Origin: Microstegium vimineum
Lineage: Eukaryota > Streptophyta > Magnoliopsida > Poales > Poaceae
Direction of reading: 5' to 3'
Length of the DNA: 64,000 nucleotides
Assembly (NCBI GenBank): GCA_022036555.1
Contig: CM039128.1
Coordinates: forward strand, 6,317,926-6,381,925
The position numbers and the translations under genes are program-made. The notes under the pieces were generated by a model. That model did no database searches and was not told the origin of the DNA. It saw only the letters and a list, made by a program, of their open reading frames with translations. Positions 10,080 through 20,965 of this stretch are shown here, piece by piece (within the stretch, counting starts at the first letter, position 1; each line of letters opens with the position of its first letter).

Positions 10080-10595
10080 CACTAGTAGAGAACACGGCTT
10101 TAGTCCCGGTTAGGAAACCTCTTTAGTCCCGGTTTCCCAACGAGAAAATAAATATATCCTCCCACCACTGCGTCTCGCGAGAATCAAACCCAAGACCTCC
10201 AGCACAGCCTTTCATGCAGCTTACCACTCCATCGAACCAACGCATCTGACAATGAATGAGACATTTATCTTTTGAACCAACTCAGCAAGAGACCTTTAGT
10301 CCCGGTTCGTAACACCAACTGAGACTAAAGGGTCTACCTTTAGTCCGGGTGGTATTACCAACCGGGACTAAAGGTCCTCATACCTTTAGTCCCAATTCTT
10401 AACTCTAACCGGGACTAAAGGTGGGATTAAAGAGCCCCACCTGCAAAAGGTTGTTGTACTAGCCATTGATCAAGGGACTTTAGTCTCGGTTGGTATTACC
10501 AACTGGGACTAAAGGTCTCTTTAGTCCCGGCCGCAAAAAATGCCAAGACTAAAGCCAAATTGACATATCGTTCAAAGGCCTGTTCTCTACTAGTG
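10080..10595. mobile_element. Complete non-autonomous CACTA element, 516 bp, TSD AAC
   Basis: Termini CACTAGTAGAGAACA and TGTTCTCTACTAGTG are perfect inverted repeats, flanked by AAC on both sides (10077-10079, 10596-10598). Subterminal repeats are TTTAGTCCCGGTT and its complement ACCGGGACTAAAGG. No protein is encoded. The interior carries a tRNA-like segment on the minus strand. Confidence 0.95.
10165..10250 (-). other. tRNA-like module inside the 516-bp CACTA
   Basis: Reading the minus strand: GGTTCGATGGAGTGGTAAGC, a spacer of about 25 nt, then GGTCTTGGGTTTGATTCTCG. TGGAGTGGTAAGC matches a degenerate pol III A-box, and GGGTTTGATTC matches a B-box with the tRNA T-loop. A convincing cloverleaf with a defined anticodon is not apparent, so this is called tRNA-like, not a tRNA gene. 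Confidence 0.45.
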
Positions 10596-10720
10596 AACTG
10601 CGGCACTGGATTCTCATTGAGTTATGTTCATGTTTTTGTATATTTCGAGTGGAGATGAGGCATCAAGCTTTATTAAACAATAATTAAATCCCAGCCACCA
10701 AGATAACGGTGACTGCTGAC

Positions 10721-10997
10721 TAGGGATGAAAACGGGACGGATATTTATTCGACCGTCCGTCCGACCGAATTCGTTTAGAGGAGTTTAGAACTGTCCGTAT
10801 CCGAGTCCGAAGATTAACATCCGATACCGTATTCGTATCCGAATACTAAAATCGGTATATTTATGATGTCGATATCTAATCGTATCATATCTGATATTTC
10901 TGATACTATTCATATTCGAATCCGAATCCGAACAAAAATATGAAAACAAATACAATATCAGCAATATCCGTTCGTATCCGATCCGTTTTCATCCTTA
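10721..10997. mobile_element. hAT-type MITE, 277 bp, 8-bp TSD CTGCTGAC
   Basis: The termini TAGGGATGAAAACGG and CCGTTTTCATCCTTA are inverted repeats, and CTGCTGAC flanks both sides exactly (10713-10720, 10998-11005). The interior is filled with TCCGAATCCGAA-type repeats. It is non-coding. The family is widespread in plants. Confidence 0.93.
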
Positions 10998-12097
10998 CTG
11001 CTGACTTGTTATCATCACTTCTGCAACCTTCAATATTCTTTGGTTCGCATCCTTTGAATTTTACTGAACCGAGTCACAAATAGGAGTAAACAATCGAAAT
11101 TGACTTATATATATTAGTTGGTTGGTTTTGTTTTTGGCTCCCAGGCGAGTTTTTTAGGGTAGTTTTGAACGTCTCAATCTTACATTTACCCCTGGTTTTC
11201 TACCACTTGTTTCACAACATTCCATGTCTACCTTTCCTTCAAATCGACAAGGATTTTTCCTATATGTTCATCGACAATCTGGAGCGCTCGGCCCTGTGTG
11301 GGATGGAGTACTACACTATTTGTATCCGACATCAGGCAGACACGCACAACTCGATCTTTGTACATGCAGAACACATTCAACAAATTTCCTCGCCCCAATG
11401 TTGTCACCTAAATTCTCCCAAAGACTATCAAGACTACTCGATCTCTGTCTGGTGGATCATTCTCCTAGTGGCCTGTGCCATCATCAGGCAAGATGATCTT
11501 GTATGTTTAGTCAACCTAGTTGTAGTTTTGGCAAATGGGGTTCTTGGTATGTGCTCCAGGTTTCGGATGAGTATATACAGTATGAATTTATAGTGTTTAG
11601 GCTGATGAGTTGTGGAAGATATTTTCCTGCAACTCTATATAATGTGACAGCATTTCCTTGGTTTGTCCTGGCGGGGCGACAACAGTAATTTAGAGTTCAT
11701 AATGGTTCTCATAAATATGCTTGTATTACTCATTTCTAAGGAAAGCTATTGGAGTTGATAAGAGTCCGCTATAAATGTACTATATTGCTATAGAGAAATG
11801 GACCAGGAAGCGCGCGCTAGAAAAGCGGTGCTCACCAGTGGCAGTGTATGTCCGCTCCTACGGTCAATCGAGAGACCTGACCAAATGCTCTATACATGTT
11901 TCATTCAGTAATAGGTGTGGGGGGTATTTGGAAATTTCAGTACTCTGTCCAGAGCGGTGGTGGTATATATATACTAAAAGAGAAGAGAGACAAATATTGG
12001 TATACCAAAGAGAAGACAGGACGTGGTGCTGAAACTGCTGATAGCGTAGGAGAGAGGCAATGACAGCCCCAAATCGACGAAGACACTACTATGAAAG

Positions 12098-12661
12098 TGT
12101 AATACGTCCTAGGACGTATGGGGGTGTTGGGGCGGCTGCTGGGTAGGAGAAGGCTGACGCAGGGGCAGCAGCAGGGCTGCAGGCTGCTGGCGCAGGGGGC
12201 AGAGAGGAGGCGGCATGCTGAGAGAGAGGGAAGAGCTGTTATTTCTTGATCTCAATAGGATACATCTCTCATATATTTATAGTCTCTAATGGACTTGACT
12301 CCCAAGCAACTTACGAGAGGTTTTCTTATAGATTGGATCCCTCTTTCCTAATTCTTATTTTTTATTCCTAACAAACTCAATATATTCTTATTCTAATAAT
12401 AACTCATCTATTCTAATATAGAAACCCATCGAGATAGAGAAGGACTGCATATGGAAGGGAAAAGGGGTGCGGCCTCCTGCCGACGCAGCCCTTCCTCTCG
12501 CGCGAGCGCGCTGCGCTGCGTGCGCGTGACTCCCCCTACGGGGTGCTGCCTGGCCCTGCTGGGCCGCCTGGCCCCCTCCTGCGCGGCCGCCTGGACCTTC
12601 TGCTCGGCCGCCTGAGCCTGCTTCCTGGGGCTCGCCTAACTCGTACATTAGGCGTATGACA
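12098..12661 (-). repeat. 3' LTR of the gypsy element
   Basis: The 564-bp terminal repeat has TG...CA ends and abuts the polypurine tract at 12662-12677 (minus strand). It contains a TATATTTATAG motif near 12272. Confidence 0.93.
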
Positions 12662-13314
12662 TCTCCCCCCCCTTCCCAACTCAGCGCGTCATCGCGCTGA
12701 AATGTCCAGGAAGTGACCCCATGTGGAGGGAGGACTTGTCCATTCCGAATCGTCATAATTTGGATGTAGAGGCTGCCTTCAACTGGATCGTTGTGGATGA
12801 TGTTGCGTCGAGTGCGGTGAAGAGCCAGCTCGAAGCAGTAGAGGTAGTATATGTGGTCGTTGTTACTGCCGATGGTCCCAACGGCCTGTATACAAGCAGC
12901 CAAGAGGAGGTCTCTCCCAACAGTGCCGTTAAGGCTGAACGGCGTGGTGGTACGAGGCGGAGCGGCGAAGGTGTATATGCCGTTGTTGATGTTGACGACA
13001 ATGATGACAGGAGTCTGGCACCAGATCGTCGATGGCGAACGTGTTGGCGGGGAAGTCGTCAAGTCCAGCAGCATCTCGTCGAACGTAAAGTGTCCAGGCT
13101 CGAAGTCCGTGGGGGAGAGTTGTTGACGACATGAGTCGGCATTCATGGCGATGAAGACACCACCGACGCAGAAGAGTTGGTTGTCGCCGGCGTCGAGGAA
13201 GAGCACCGTGACCGCAGGGAGCGCGCCGCCTTGCCAAGGTCGGACAAGGAGGATCCCCGTTGGAGGAGAGCTAATGGCGCCTGTCGTCGGCGTCGAGTGG
13301 CACTCGAGGGCCAA
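12388..13314 (-). CDS. Open frame of unknown function in place of pol in the gypsy element
   Basis: A 308-codon frame begins MALECHSTPTTG and reaches into the 3' LTR. It starts shortly after a short stretch (about 13430-13360, different reading) resembling the start of an integrase zinc-binding domain (GLLFFDGRLYV). The first 225 residues or so have ordinary composition, with segments such as AVTVLFLDAGDNQLFCVGG and PVIIVVNINNGIYTF. The last 80 are LTR-encoded and low-complexity. I recognise no family and see no RT, RNase H or integrase motif. It may be captured host sequence or a chance frame. Confidence 0.35.
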   Translation of the reverse strand: MALECHSTPTTGAISSPPTGILLVRPWQGGALPAVTVLFLDAGDNQLFCVGGVFIAMNADSCRQQLSPTDFEPGHFTFDEMLLDLTTSPPTRSPSTIWCQTPVIIVVNINNGIYTFAAPPRTTTPFSLNGTVGRDLLLAACIQAVGTIGSNNDHIYYLYCFELALHRTRRNIIHNDPVEGSLYIQIMTIRNGQVLPPHGVTSWTFQRDDALSWEGGGDVIRLMYELGEPQEAGSGGRAEGPGGRAGGGQAAQQGQAAPRRGSHAHAAQRARARGRAASAGGRTPFPFHMQSFSISMGFYIRIDELLLE

Positions 13315-15208
13315 TAGCGTTGTGCCGGTCGGTCCCTCCCACCGTAAAACCTACAGGATGGCAGGAAGAAGTGTCGATGCCACTAGGACATAGAGCCGTC
13401 CGTCGAAGAAGAGGAGGCCTTGGTCCAATGACCATGCATGCAGGAGCGGTTGACCCGTTGTCGATGGCGATGGCGATGCTGCGGAGGTCGCGTTGCTGGA
13501 GGATAGCCTGGAGAAGGTCGGTGAAGACCGGTGCACTGATGGAGCCGAGGCTGTCAAGGGCGTTGGGACGCTGAGCCCTGCTGGCACGAAGCCTGACGCC
13601 GTGCGAAGATGATGCTGGTGGAGCGCGAACTGTTTGTTGTTGGCGCTGACGGCGGACATTGCTGAAGGTGACGGGGCGGCCGAGGTTGTGGTAGTGGAGC
13701 TCCATGGTGGTGAAGTCCCACGTGATGCGCCCCAGGCTAGCGAGCCAAGGCGTGCCGAGGATGACGTAGATGTCGTTGCCGACGTCGAGGAGGTAGGTGT
13801 CGATGTTGAAGACCTCTCCATCAATGCGGAGGGGTACGTCGAAGGAGGCCGCCCGACAAGAGACCTCGTTGCCGCTGCCAATGAGGACGGCACTAGAGAT
13901 GCGGTGCTCGCGAAGGCCAAGCATGTGTGCAACGCTGATGTCGATGTAGTTGTGGGTCGCTCTTGTGTCGTCCAAGATGTGCAAGCCGATGCCAGAGATA
14001 ATACCTGTGAGGTACATCGGCGGAGAACCAGCCACCACTGACTGGGTGGTGCCGATCATCATCAGGAGGGTGTCGTCGGTGTCGTAGTCGTTCAACACCA
14101 TGATGTCGAAGAGGTGCTTGCACTTGTGGCCGCGGGAGAACGACTCATCACAGTTGAAGCAGAGGCCATCTTGGCGGCGTAGAGACATCTCTTCTGTTGT
14201 TAGACGTTTGAAGGGGCGGCCTTGCAGCAGTGGTCGTGCCCTGCGTTGGAGAGGTCGTTGTTGCTGGTGTCGGAGTCGGTGTAGACGATTTGAAGGGCAA
14301 TGGTCGGGAGGCCACCTTACCTGCCGGATGCTTGTTGGAGTCGGCGACCACCGCGAGTCGTCGTTCGTACGCCCTGGCGAGGGACATCGCCATCTCCATT
14401 TCCTACGGGTCAGCGGCTCCAAGAGGCCAGCTGTGTAGATGTTGACTTGTTGCTGCTCATCGAGGGTGCCGGCACGTGAGACGTGCGCCAGGAAGCGCTC
14501 TGTGTAGTCGTCCACCGTGCTGGTCTTGCGCAGGGAAGCCAGCTCACCCAGCGGGTTGCGTCGAGTTGGCGGCCCGAAGCGCTCGTTGATGCAGCGTGCG
14601 AAGTACAACCAGTCGGTGATCGCCTTGTCCTGCGAGAGGCGCATGTACCACTGTTGGGTGGTGCCCGTCAGATGGTAGAAAGCGTACCATACCTGATCAA
14701 TGTTTAGCGTCTTCTATCCCCGGAAGAACTGCTCACAGCAGTTGATCCATGTGAGCGGGTCCTCCTTGCCGTCGTATGTGGGGAAGGACAACTTGTGGAT
14801 GCGGGGCTCGAGGTCGGGGAAGGGTGTGGGTTGGATCGGCTGTTCCGGCGGCGGGAGCTCCGTCTTGGGATCCTCCTTAAACATGTCAAAGAGGGTTCCC
14901 TCGAGGTCGTCGACGATCTCCGGGATGGCTGCCGAGGAAGCCTTTTCCTTCTGCTCCTTGAGGAAGGCGCGCCCGGCGGACTCCATTGCTTGCTTGGCGG
15001 CGAGTGCTATCTTGGAGGCAGCGAGGTCCCGGTCCTTCTTGATCTGCGCGGCGGCGTCAGTAGCTAGGGCGCGCCCCTGCTCGATGGTGGTCAGGCGGGT
15101 GGCGACCGTGGTGATCTACTCTTGAACGGTGTCGAGTTTGGTGTTGAGGTCCTTGACGAGGCCCTCCATCAGCTTCTGGATGTCAGCGAGGCTGGCGGGA
15201 GTCGACAT
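13271..15208 (-). pseudogene. gypsy gag with CCHC knuckle and retropepsin-like domain
   Basis: The frame opens at an ATG (15208) just after the leader: MSTPASLADIQKL. A coiled-coil N-terminal part and the retrotransposon gag core (LSFPTYDGKEDPLTWI, then DWLYFARCINERFGPP and VDDYTERFLAHV) follow. A CCHC-type knuckle CFNCDESFSRGHKC lies near 14150. The retropepsin-like domain contains HILDDTRATHNYID, where families usually show D-(S/T)-G; the glycine is Arg, so the protease should be inactive. Two in-frame TAG stops (near 15120 and 14714) sit where Gln is expected, and a frame change near 14440 separates gag from the knuckle. In active relatives gag forms the particle and the protease matures it. 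Confidence 0.85.
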
Positions 15209-15247
15209 GGCGGCGTGGTAGGATCGTTCTGGTCTCCGGATACCAGA

Positions 15248-15821
15248 TGTAATACGTCCTAGGACGGGGTGTTGGGGCGGCTGCTGGGTAGGAGGAGGTT
15301 GGCGCAGGTGCAGCAGCAGGGCTGCAGGGTGCTGGCGCAGGGGGCAGAGAGGAGGCGGCAGGGTGAGAGAGAGAGAGAGAGGAAGAACAAAGCTCTGTTA
15401 TTTCTTGATCTCAATAGGATACATCTCCCCTATATTTATAGTCCCTAATGGTCTTGACTCCGAAGTAACTTACGAGAGGTTTCCTTATAGATTGGATCCC
15501 TCTTTCCTAATCCTTATCCTTTTCCTAACAAACTCAATCTATTCTTATTCTAATAATAATTCCTCTATTCTAATATGGAAACCCATCGAGATAGAGAAGG
15601 ACTACATACGGAAGGGAAAAGGGGCGCGACCTCCTGCCGACGTGGCCCTTCCCCTCGCGCTGCGCGCGCGTGACTCCCCCTACGGGGTGTTACCTGCCCA
15701 GCCTGGGCCAGGCCCTGCTGGGCCGCCTGGGCCCCCTCCTGCGCGGCCGCGTGGACCTTCTGCTTGGCCGCCTGGGCTTGCTTCCTGGGGCTCGCCTAGC
15801 CCGTACATTAGGCGTATGACA
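15248..15821 (-). repeat. 5' LTR of the gypsy element
   Basis: The 574-bp terminal repeat differs from its partner by scattered substitutions and small indels (for example extra GAGA units near 15366 and loss of GCGAGC-type units near 15655), indicating moderate age. The candidate primer-binding site begins at 15247 on the minus strand. Confidence 0.93.
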
Positions 15822-16020
15822 GAAAGTATCGTGCAAGCTGAGGCAAACCGAGCTGACAGGCAAGTGATGGATGTGTTGAATTACCAGGTGCTCAAAATGC
15901 CTATTTGGGTTCCTAACTTGTGCTAGCGTTCCACATGACATACTTGCATGCCCACTGTTAGTAAATCCAGGCTTGGGTAACCCCAGCACTCTTGGTTCTC
16001 AGATGCTTGTTTATGTTTTG

Positions 16021-16768
16021 AGTGAAGGCCATGTTACAAGAGAACAGATCCAATAGAAAGTTGCATATGAATTGAGAGTCATAATTTGCTACATGTAAAC
16101 ATTTGGGGTCAGTTGTTTTTTAGGAAAATAAGAATTTTTAATATGTGATACCTTAAAATGAGTTTTTGAGCCTCTCTGGTTAAAAAATATCAACGCATCT
16201 AATTTGGAGATATAAATGTTGATATACTTTTATAGTGGACACCATTGCAGCAAGCAAGCGATATTACATTGCGAACACTGCGCTATCAAGGGGGAAAGAC
16301 CAAGCCAACACTGCAGCATGCCGGCCGTTCACACATGTGTGGGGACAAACAGCGAAGGAGCCACTGTGAGTGCGGAGACCTTGATGAGGCAAAGCGGGTA
16401 AGTCGGCAATCTGGATCTGCTGAGGGCCCTTTGGATCTTACCTTAGAGGCATCGACGAGCATGTTTAGATTCTCAAATATTTATTTTGAATTCCCACATG
16501 TGTATTGAGATTTAAAATTATAAAAATAATTTTCACATTCTCTAATGGATACACCCTTTCAAATTCTTTGTGTATCCATCAGAGAATGTGAAAGGGTGTC
16601 CACAAAGAATGTGAAAGGGTGTGTATCCATCAAAGAATGTGAAAATTATTTTCGGTGAGGATGGAGACATAACATAAACATTGTAGTTGGAACTTTTTTT
16701 TTGTTTTGAAACCATTTGGTGCCTAAAATATTTAATACAAAATTATAAAATGCTGATTAAAAAAGATA
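16021..16768. other. Intergenic sequence before the next CACTA
   Basis: No convincing gene. 16216-16500 holds short open frames whose peptide (RQSGSAEGPLDL) faintly resembles one at 25561-25610 (RQSGSAGCVDL), suggesting distantly related blocks. A strong hairpin lies at 16522-16652. The remainder is AT-rich. Confidence 0.4.
16522..16652. repeat. Long hairpin-forming inverted repeat
   Basis: The arm at 16522-16571 (AATTTTCACATTCTC, GGATACACCCTTTC) is complementary to 16601-16652 (GAAAGGGTGTGTATCC, GAATGTGAAAATT) over about 48 bp with few mismatches. The 30-bp loop repeats part of the arm (GTGTATCCATCAGAGAATG). It may be a small foldback MITE or a transcribed hairpin. Confidence 0.8.
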
Positions 16769-17001
16769 CACTATACCATAGCCCAATCTGACATCCAACC
16801 AAGGGTCGCTAAAAATACCAAAATAGCGTTGGACAGTCGATCGGTATAGATTTGTGACATACAGTCGGACACTATATCTTACTATTTCGTCCGAAGGTTG
16901 GTCGTTAATTTTATTTTTGTTTAGCATCGAACAGTTGAACGCTATATCTTATTAATTGGGTCCGTCAGTCGATCGCATATTGAATTGGGCATGCGTTACA
17001 T

Positions 17002-17230
17002 TTTTTTTATGTTCACGGGTTCTCAAGAAAAAAAAACAATAAATAAATAAAAATAAAAAATAAAACTTCCTAATCCTAACGTGCTGGCCGCCGCCCCCAA
17101 TATATCGCAGCACACCATTTGTTTTTATGTTTACGGGTTCTCAAGAAAAAACCATTAAATAAATAAATAAATAAAAAACTCCCGAATCCTAACCTGCTGG
17201 CCGCCGCCCCCAATATCTCGCAGCTAGCAC
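17002..17230. repeat. Tandem duplication, period about 119 bp
   Basis: The unit TTTTTATGTTTACGGGTTC ... GCTGGCCGCCGCCCCCAATAT occurs twice, with an A/T-rich (AAAT)n stretch in each. It lies immediately upstream of the GC-rich region of the CACTA element. Confidence 0.75.
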
Positions 17231-19908
17231 ACCACCCAGGCACGCGCTGCGGACCCAACCCAGCCGCCGCCGCCCGCCGCCGCAGCAGCTCCACCGCCGG
17301 CAGTCAGCCCAGCGCAGAAGCTCCAACGCCGGCCGCCGACCGCCGATCTATGCCTGCCACCGCCCTCAGCTGCTGGCCTGCCTATAGATCCGTGCCCCCT
17401 TGAGCTCCCCGCCGGACGCCGCCCACGATTCGAGGTGTTTCCCTCCCCATCCTGCCGGCGACCGCGTCCCCTCCCCTGCAGCCGCGGCCGCTGGATTCGG
17501 CGTACTTTGCATCCCCAGTCCGCGCGACGTCTTCGAATCAGCTGGGCGCTAGGCGCCGGCCGCCGGAAACAGTGTTCCGGGGTGCGTCCCCAAGCCCTCT
17601 GCCCGTTGGACTGGGGTTGCCGGACTTTCTCCCCCGACCCAGCTCGTCTCGGCATGACGACTCTCCTCTCCCCGTTGCTCTCCTTCCATTACAGCCTGGT
17701 TCCCTTCAGATCTGGCCACCGGTGCATTTTGCTTTTCTCAAGGTACTTTCTTTGCTGATTCTATTTTTTATGAGATCCTGTTATGTGTATTAAATTTGAA
17801 ATCAAGACGATAGCTAGTTATGTAATTAATGTGCCTTAGATTAGTGGAGTTCTAGTTGCTGATTTCCTATGCAAAGTGCATTCTCCCTCTGCATTGCCAT
17901 GTTACAAAACTGAGCACACGAACACACTTGATGACGTGTTGTTCCCTTTCAATGGAGGGAAAAGATGTAAAATTTATTAACTCCGATTATATCTCTATAC
18001 AATTGATATAGGAAATCTGACCATAACTCTGTAGGCAGAGCTGGTGCAGGGAGCTTCTCATGTTACAACTTATTTTAAAAATATTCTATACAAGACTATG
18101 AATGCAGTGTAGAATTGGTGGCACCATGATAGTCTATTTGTTTTTAAATCTGAACACAACCCATGTGCTGGAGCTATTTTCAAGTACTTATTCCTAGCAC
18201 TTAATCCTTCTTAGCTGCTGCTGAGAACTCACATTATCTTTATTGCCATATGCGTAATTGCCATGCTTGCCATATGCAGCCTGGGATACGTAATTGCCAT
18301 ATGCAGCCATGCTTGTAGCATAGAATGTTGACAAGATGAAAGGTAGTGAGCTGGCTAGAGTATACAAGAATTGCTGATTTTTGGTTCTGTACTGGAAAAA
18401 AAACTAGCTGCATAGACATCTCTAATATGTCGAAGCATCTGATCTCTTGTTTCATCTGATTTACTGCCATTTTGTTTGGGAATGGTAGGTAATTTAGCAC
18501 CGTGAATTTGTTAACTGCGGTTCAGCTCCAATTTGGAAGCTTTAAGTTTAATAAGGTGATATAGAAAATAACATGCACAGTCATATCTTCATAATGCAGC
18601 AAATAAGTTCATACAAATGTCATTCTTCTCTGGGTAACCTATTAGTAGGTTTGTATCTTGTGTTTTTGCTGTAATGTTTTTATTGGTATTGATCTGACCA
18701 AGTTTAGGAAATTTGGGGAAATATAGCATTGTATTTGTATCTGATGGTTGGTGTGTTGGGTTTGTCTTAATGTGTGATTTTTGGCATGAATTCAATCATG
18801 TTCAAACTGTCTACTTCAGTGTAAAGGCAGTTAGTTATACCTCCTGATAGGATTAGCTGGCTGATCTGGTTTGGTTGCAATTGCTTTACATGCTCATGTA
18901 CTATATTTTGATATACGCTGTAAATTGTTCACAGGGAGCTGACTCATATTTTCACACCTCCATGAAGATAAGGATAGAAAAAAACACTATTTCCTCACTG
19001 TGTACTTAACTATTTATGAATAGACATACAAGGAGTTGATGCCTGAAGCTAACAGGAAGTCATGGCTTGGATTGCAAATGGGCACACAGCTCTCCAAACT
19101 TTTGTATCAATCATCAGATCTTGGATTCAGCAGGTCAGATTTCTCGAAGCCCTATCAGAAGCAGCTTCTCATCATTTTGGCGCTGCTTAAAGTCCAGTTG
19201 CATTTTCTTCATTGATAATAACTAGGAAATAGATTGGAGCCCCCCCGTGACTGTTATTTACATGGTTACAAACATAATAATATATAGAAGCATAATATGT
19301 GTCTGTTAATACTTTCTTACCTTTGCAATACCTAAAGTCAAAACAAAGCTAGTCTGCTTCTATGCACTAATTGCATTTCGATGCTGCTTCCCCTTCTACT
19401 TAGTTAGAATTGTAGAGTAATTGAAAAGTGCTACCAAGTATGCATACTCTGTTATAGTTCTTATCCATTTCTTCTACAAGTCAAGTTTTTGGCTGTACCA
19501 TTGATTGATGGTTTTTTTTGCAGGTGGGAGGTAATCGCGAGGTAGCAGTTGGATGGAAGTGAACATGGTCAACATTATTTTGGTCATTTTAACTAGAGAT
19601 AAATGCTTTGTTTAAGACTTAAGTGATGAATCATTTTGTAATGAGTGCAAGCAAACCATGAGATGTAAGTTGTGCAACTAGTGCAAGCATCTATGAGCTA
19701 TGCATATATCTTGATGCCAAACAGTATGCCATGTAACTTATTTGTGCAAGTTGTGAAAAATGACACAAGACAAATGTTTATGGATATAATATACGTGTGA
19801 GCTATGATGAGCTTCATTGTCAAGATTGTGTATTGTTCAAAACTGAATTGGTGATTTTATGGCTCATTGATTGTATGATTAGTATTGATCCTAAGGTTAA
19901 TGTATAAT
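17231..19908. other. Transcription-unit-like interior of the CACTA, no recognised protein
   Basis: 17231-17740 is GC-rich and open in several frames, with a possible exon end at TTTCTCAAG|GTACTTTC (17742). AT-rich intron-like DNA follows, with possible exon pieces near 19025-19135 (ending AGCAG|GTCAG) and 19524-19560 (after TTTTTTTTGCAG). 19524-19900 is nearly identical to 57043-57420 in another CACTA. No frame yields a known domain; it could be captured host sequence or a degraded element gene. Confidence 0.35.
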
Positions 19909-20657
19909 CATAGGCGGACCGACCTATAGGGCGAGCTTGGGCGGCCGCCCTAGGTCCCCTCTGACGAGCACCGCTACTACCCAGTAGTTCTCCGGCCGGT
20001 GTCAAGCGAGCGCCGCCGCGCAGGTCGGCAGGTGACGAGGTCGCCCGACGGGAGGTTGAAGAAGGTTGCTGGGCCATTTAGCCAACAAGGCCCAGTCCCC
20101 AATGGCCCATTTTCTGGCCCACTTTGTCCCTTGATGCTAGGCAAGGAAAGTCGCAGTGGTCAACCGGCCAAGTTTGCACGCGCATTTGCATTGAAGCTCG
20201 CCCGCTCGGCGGCGAGCGGCGGCGCTCCAACTGGCTGCGGTGGCGGCACTTCAGGCCGGCAGGCTGTGCTCCCTGCCTCCCCTCCCCGGCTACCCGCCTG
20301 GCCGCCCCGCTAGCCCGGTAGCCCCTACCTCGGCGGACATGCGCACGGCTGCGTCCGGGAAGCCGAGGAGCCAAGGGGCCGAGACAGTGGAGCCACGGAG
20401 ACTGAGCCTTTGGGCGGCGGGCAGTAGGCAACATTTGTTGTATGGAACCAAAAAAAAATCTCATTATGTCCTCTTCATGTGAAAGGTTTTACGTTCAACT
20501 GTTCAAACTTCTTCAATACCTTTTGTTTGTTGAATCATATATTAAAACGTAATTGTTACGGTTTCAAAAAAAAAAGCGTAATTGTTATGTGACGCTACAA
20601 TATAGATATGACAAAGCTATCCGCCCTAGCTCATTTTTTCGGCTGGGTCCGCCACTG
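19909..20657. mobile_element. hAT element, 749 bp, nested in the CACTA
   Basis: The termini CATAGGCGGACC and GGGTCCGCCACTG are imperfect inverted repeats, flanked by TGTATAAT (19901-19908) and TGTGTAAT (20658-20665), an 8-bp duplication with one mismatch. The related element at 57420 lacks this insertion, which confirms the empty site. The GC-rich interior encodes nothing recognisable. Confidence 0.88.
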
Positions 20658-20965
20658 TGTGTAATTATGCTGTTAATTTTGTATGGATAGCGTCTGACAG
20701 TTGGACGCTATATAATATGTACCGTCAAACCATTGGTCGCTATAAGTTTATAATTAGTGTTGAATGATTGATCGTTATATCTTTAATGTACTGTCCGATG
20801 GTCGGTCGCTATAATTATGGTCGGACGCTAAAACTTATAGCGACGCCACTTATAGGGACCGGCCAAGTTACACGCTATATGTTTATAGCGTTCGTCTGTA
20901 GGTCGCTATATCGACTTATAGCGACCGTCCGTAGGACGCTATAGATAAGTTGTGGTATAGTGATA

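Larger units (their letters stand above)
12098..15821 (-). mobile_element. Non-autonomous Ty3/gypsy LTR retrotransposon, TSD GAAAG
   Basis: Two near-identical LTRs (12098-12661 and 15248-15821) begin TGTAATACGTCC and end GGCGTATGACA. GAAAG is duplicated exactly on both sides (12093-12097, 15822-15826). On the minus strand a purine tract GGGAAGGGGGGGGAGA precedes the 3' LTR, and TGGTATCCGG follows the 5' LTR as a primer-binding-site candidate. Inside are gag, a zinc knuckle and a retropepsin-like domain, then about 0.7 kb not recognised as reverse transcriptase, RNase H or integrase. At 3.7 kb it is far shorter than a full gypsy element. Copy 2 of the flanking duplication shows the empty site. 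Confidence 0.95.
9506..16020. other. Segmental duplication copy 1 (interrupted by three mobile elements)
   Basis: The blocks about 9580-9925, 11417-12097 and 15822-16020 are collinear with 27462-28720 at high but imperfect similarity; both contain TCTGGCATAACATTAACACG, CTACTCGATCTCTG and TGTGCTAGCGTTC. Copy 1 has about 1.5 kb (9926-11416) absent from copy 2, plus the gypsy element. No reading frame is conserved between the copies, so the duplicated sequence is probably non-coding or a decayed gene. Confidence 0.75.
16769..20962. mobile_element. Complete CACTA element, 4.19 kb, TSD ATA
   Basis: Termini CACTATACCA and TGGTATAGTG are inverted repeats, flanked by ATA on both sides (16766-16768, 20963-20965). 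Subterminal repeats (GGTCGCTATA, TTGGACGCTATA) occur at 16800-16990 and 20690-20950. The interior has a GC-rich 5' region (17230-17700), introns and a 3' module at 19440-19900 that is shared with 56960-57430. No transposase domain was recognised, so the element is probably non-autonomous. A hAT element is nested at 19909-20657. Confidence 0.92.

Noticed and set aside
12721..14438. Plus-strand frames opposite the gypsy gag-protease
   Set aside because: Antisense shadows of a coding region whose minus strand has recognisable gag, zinc-knuckle and protease motifs.
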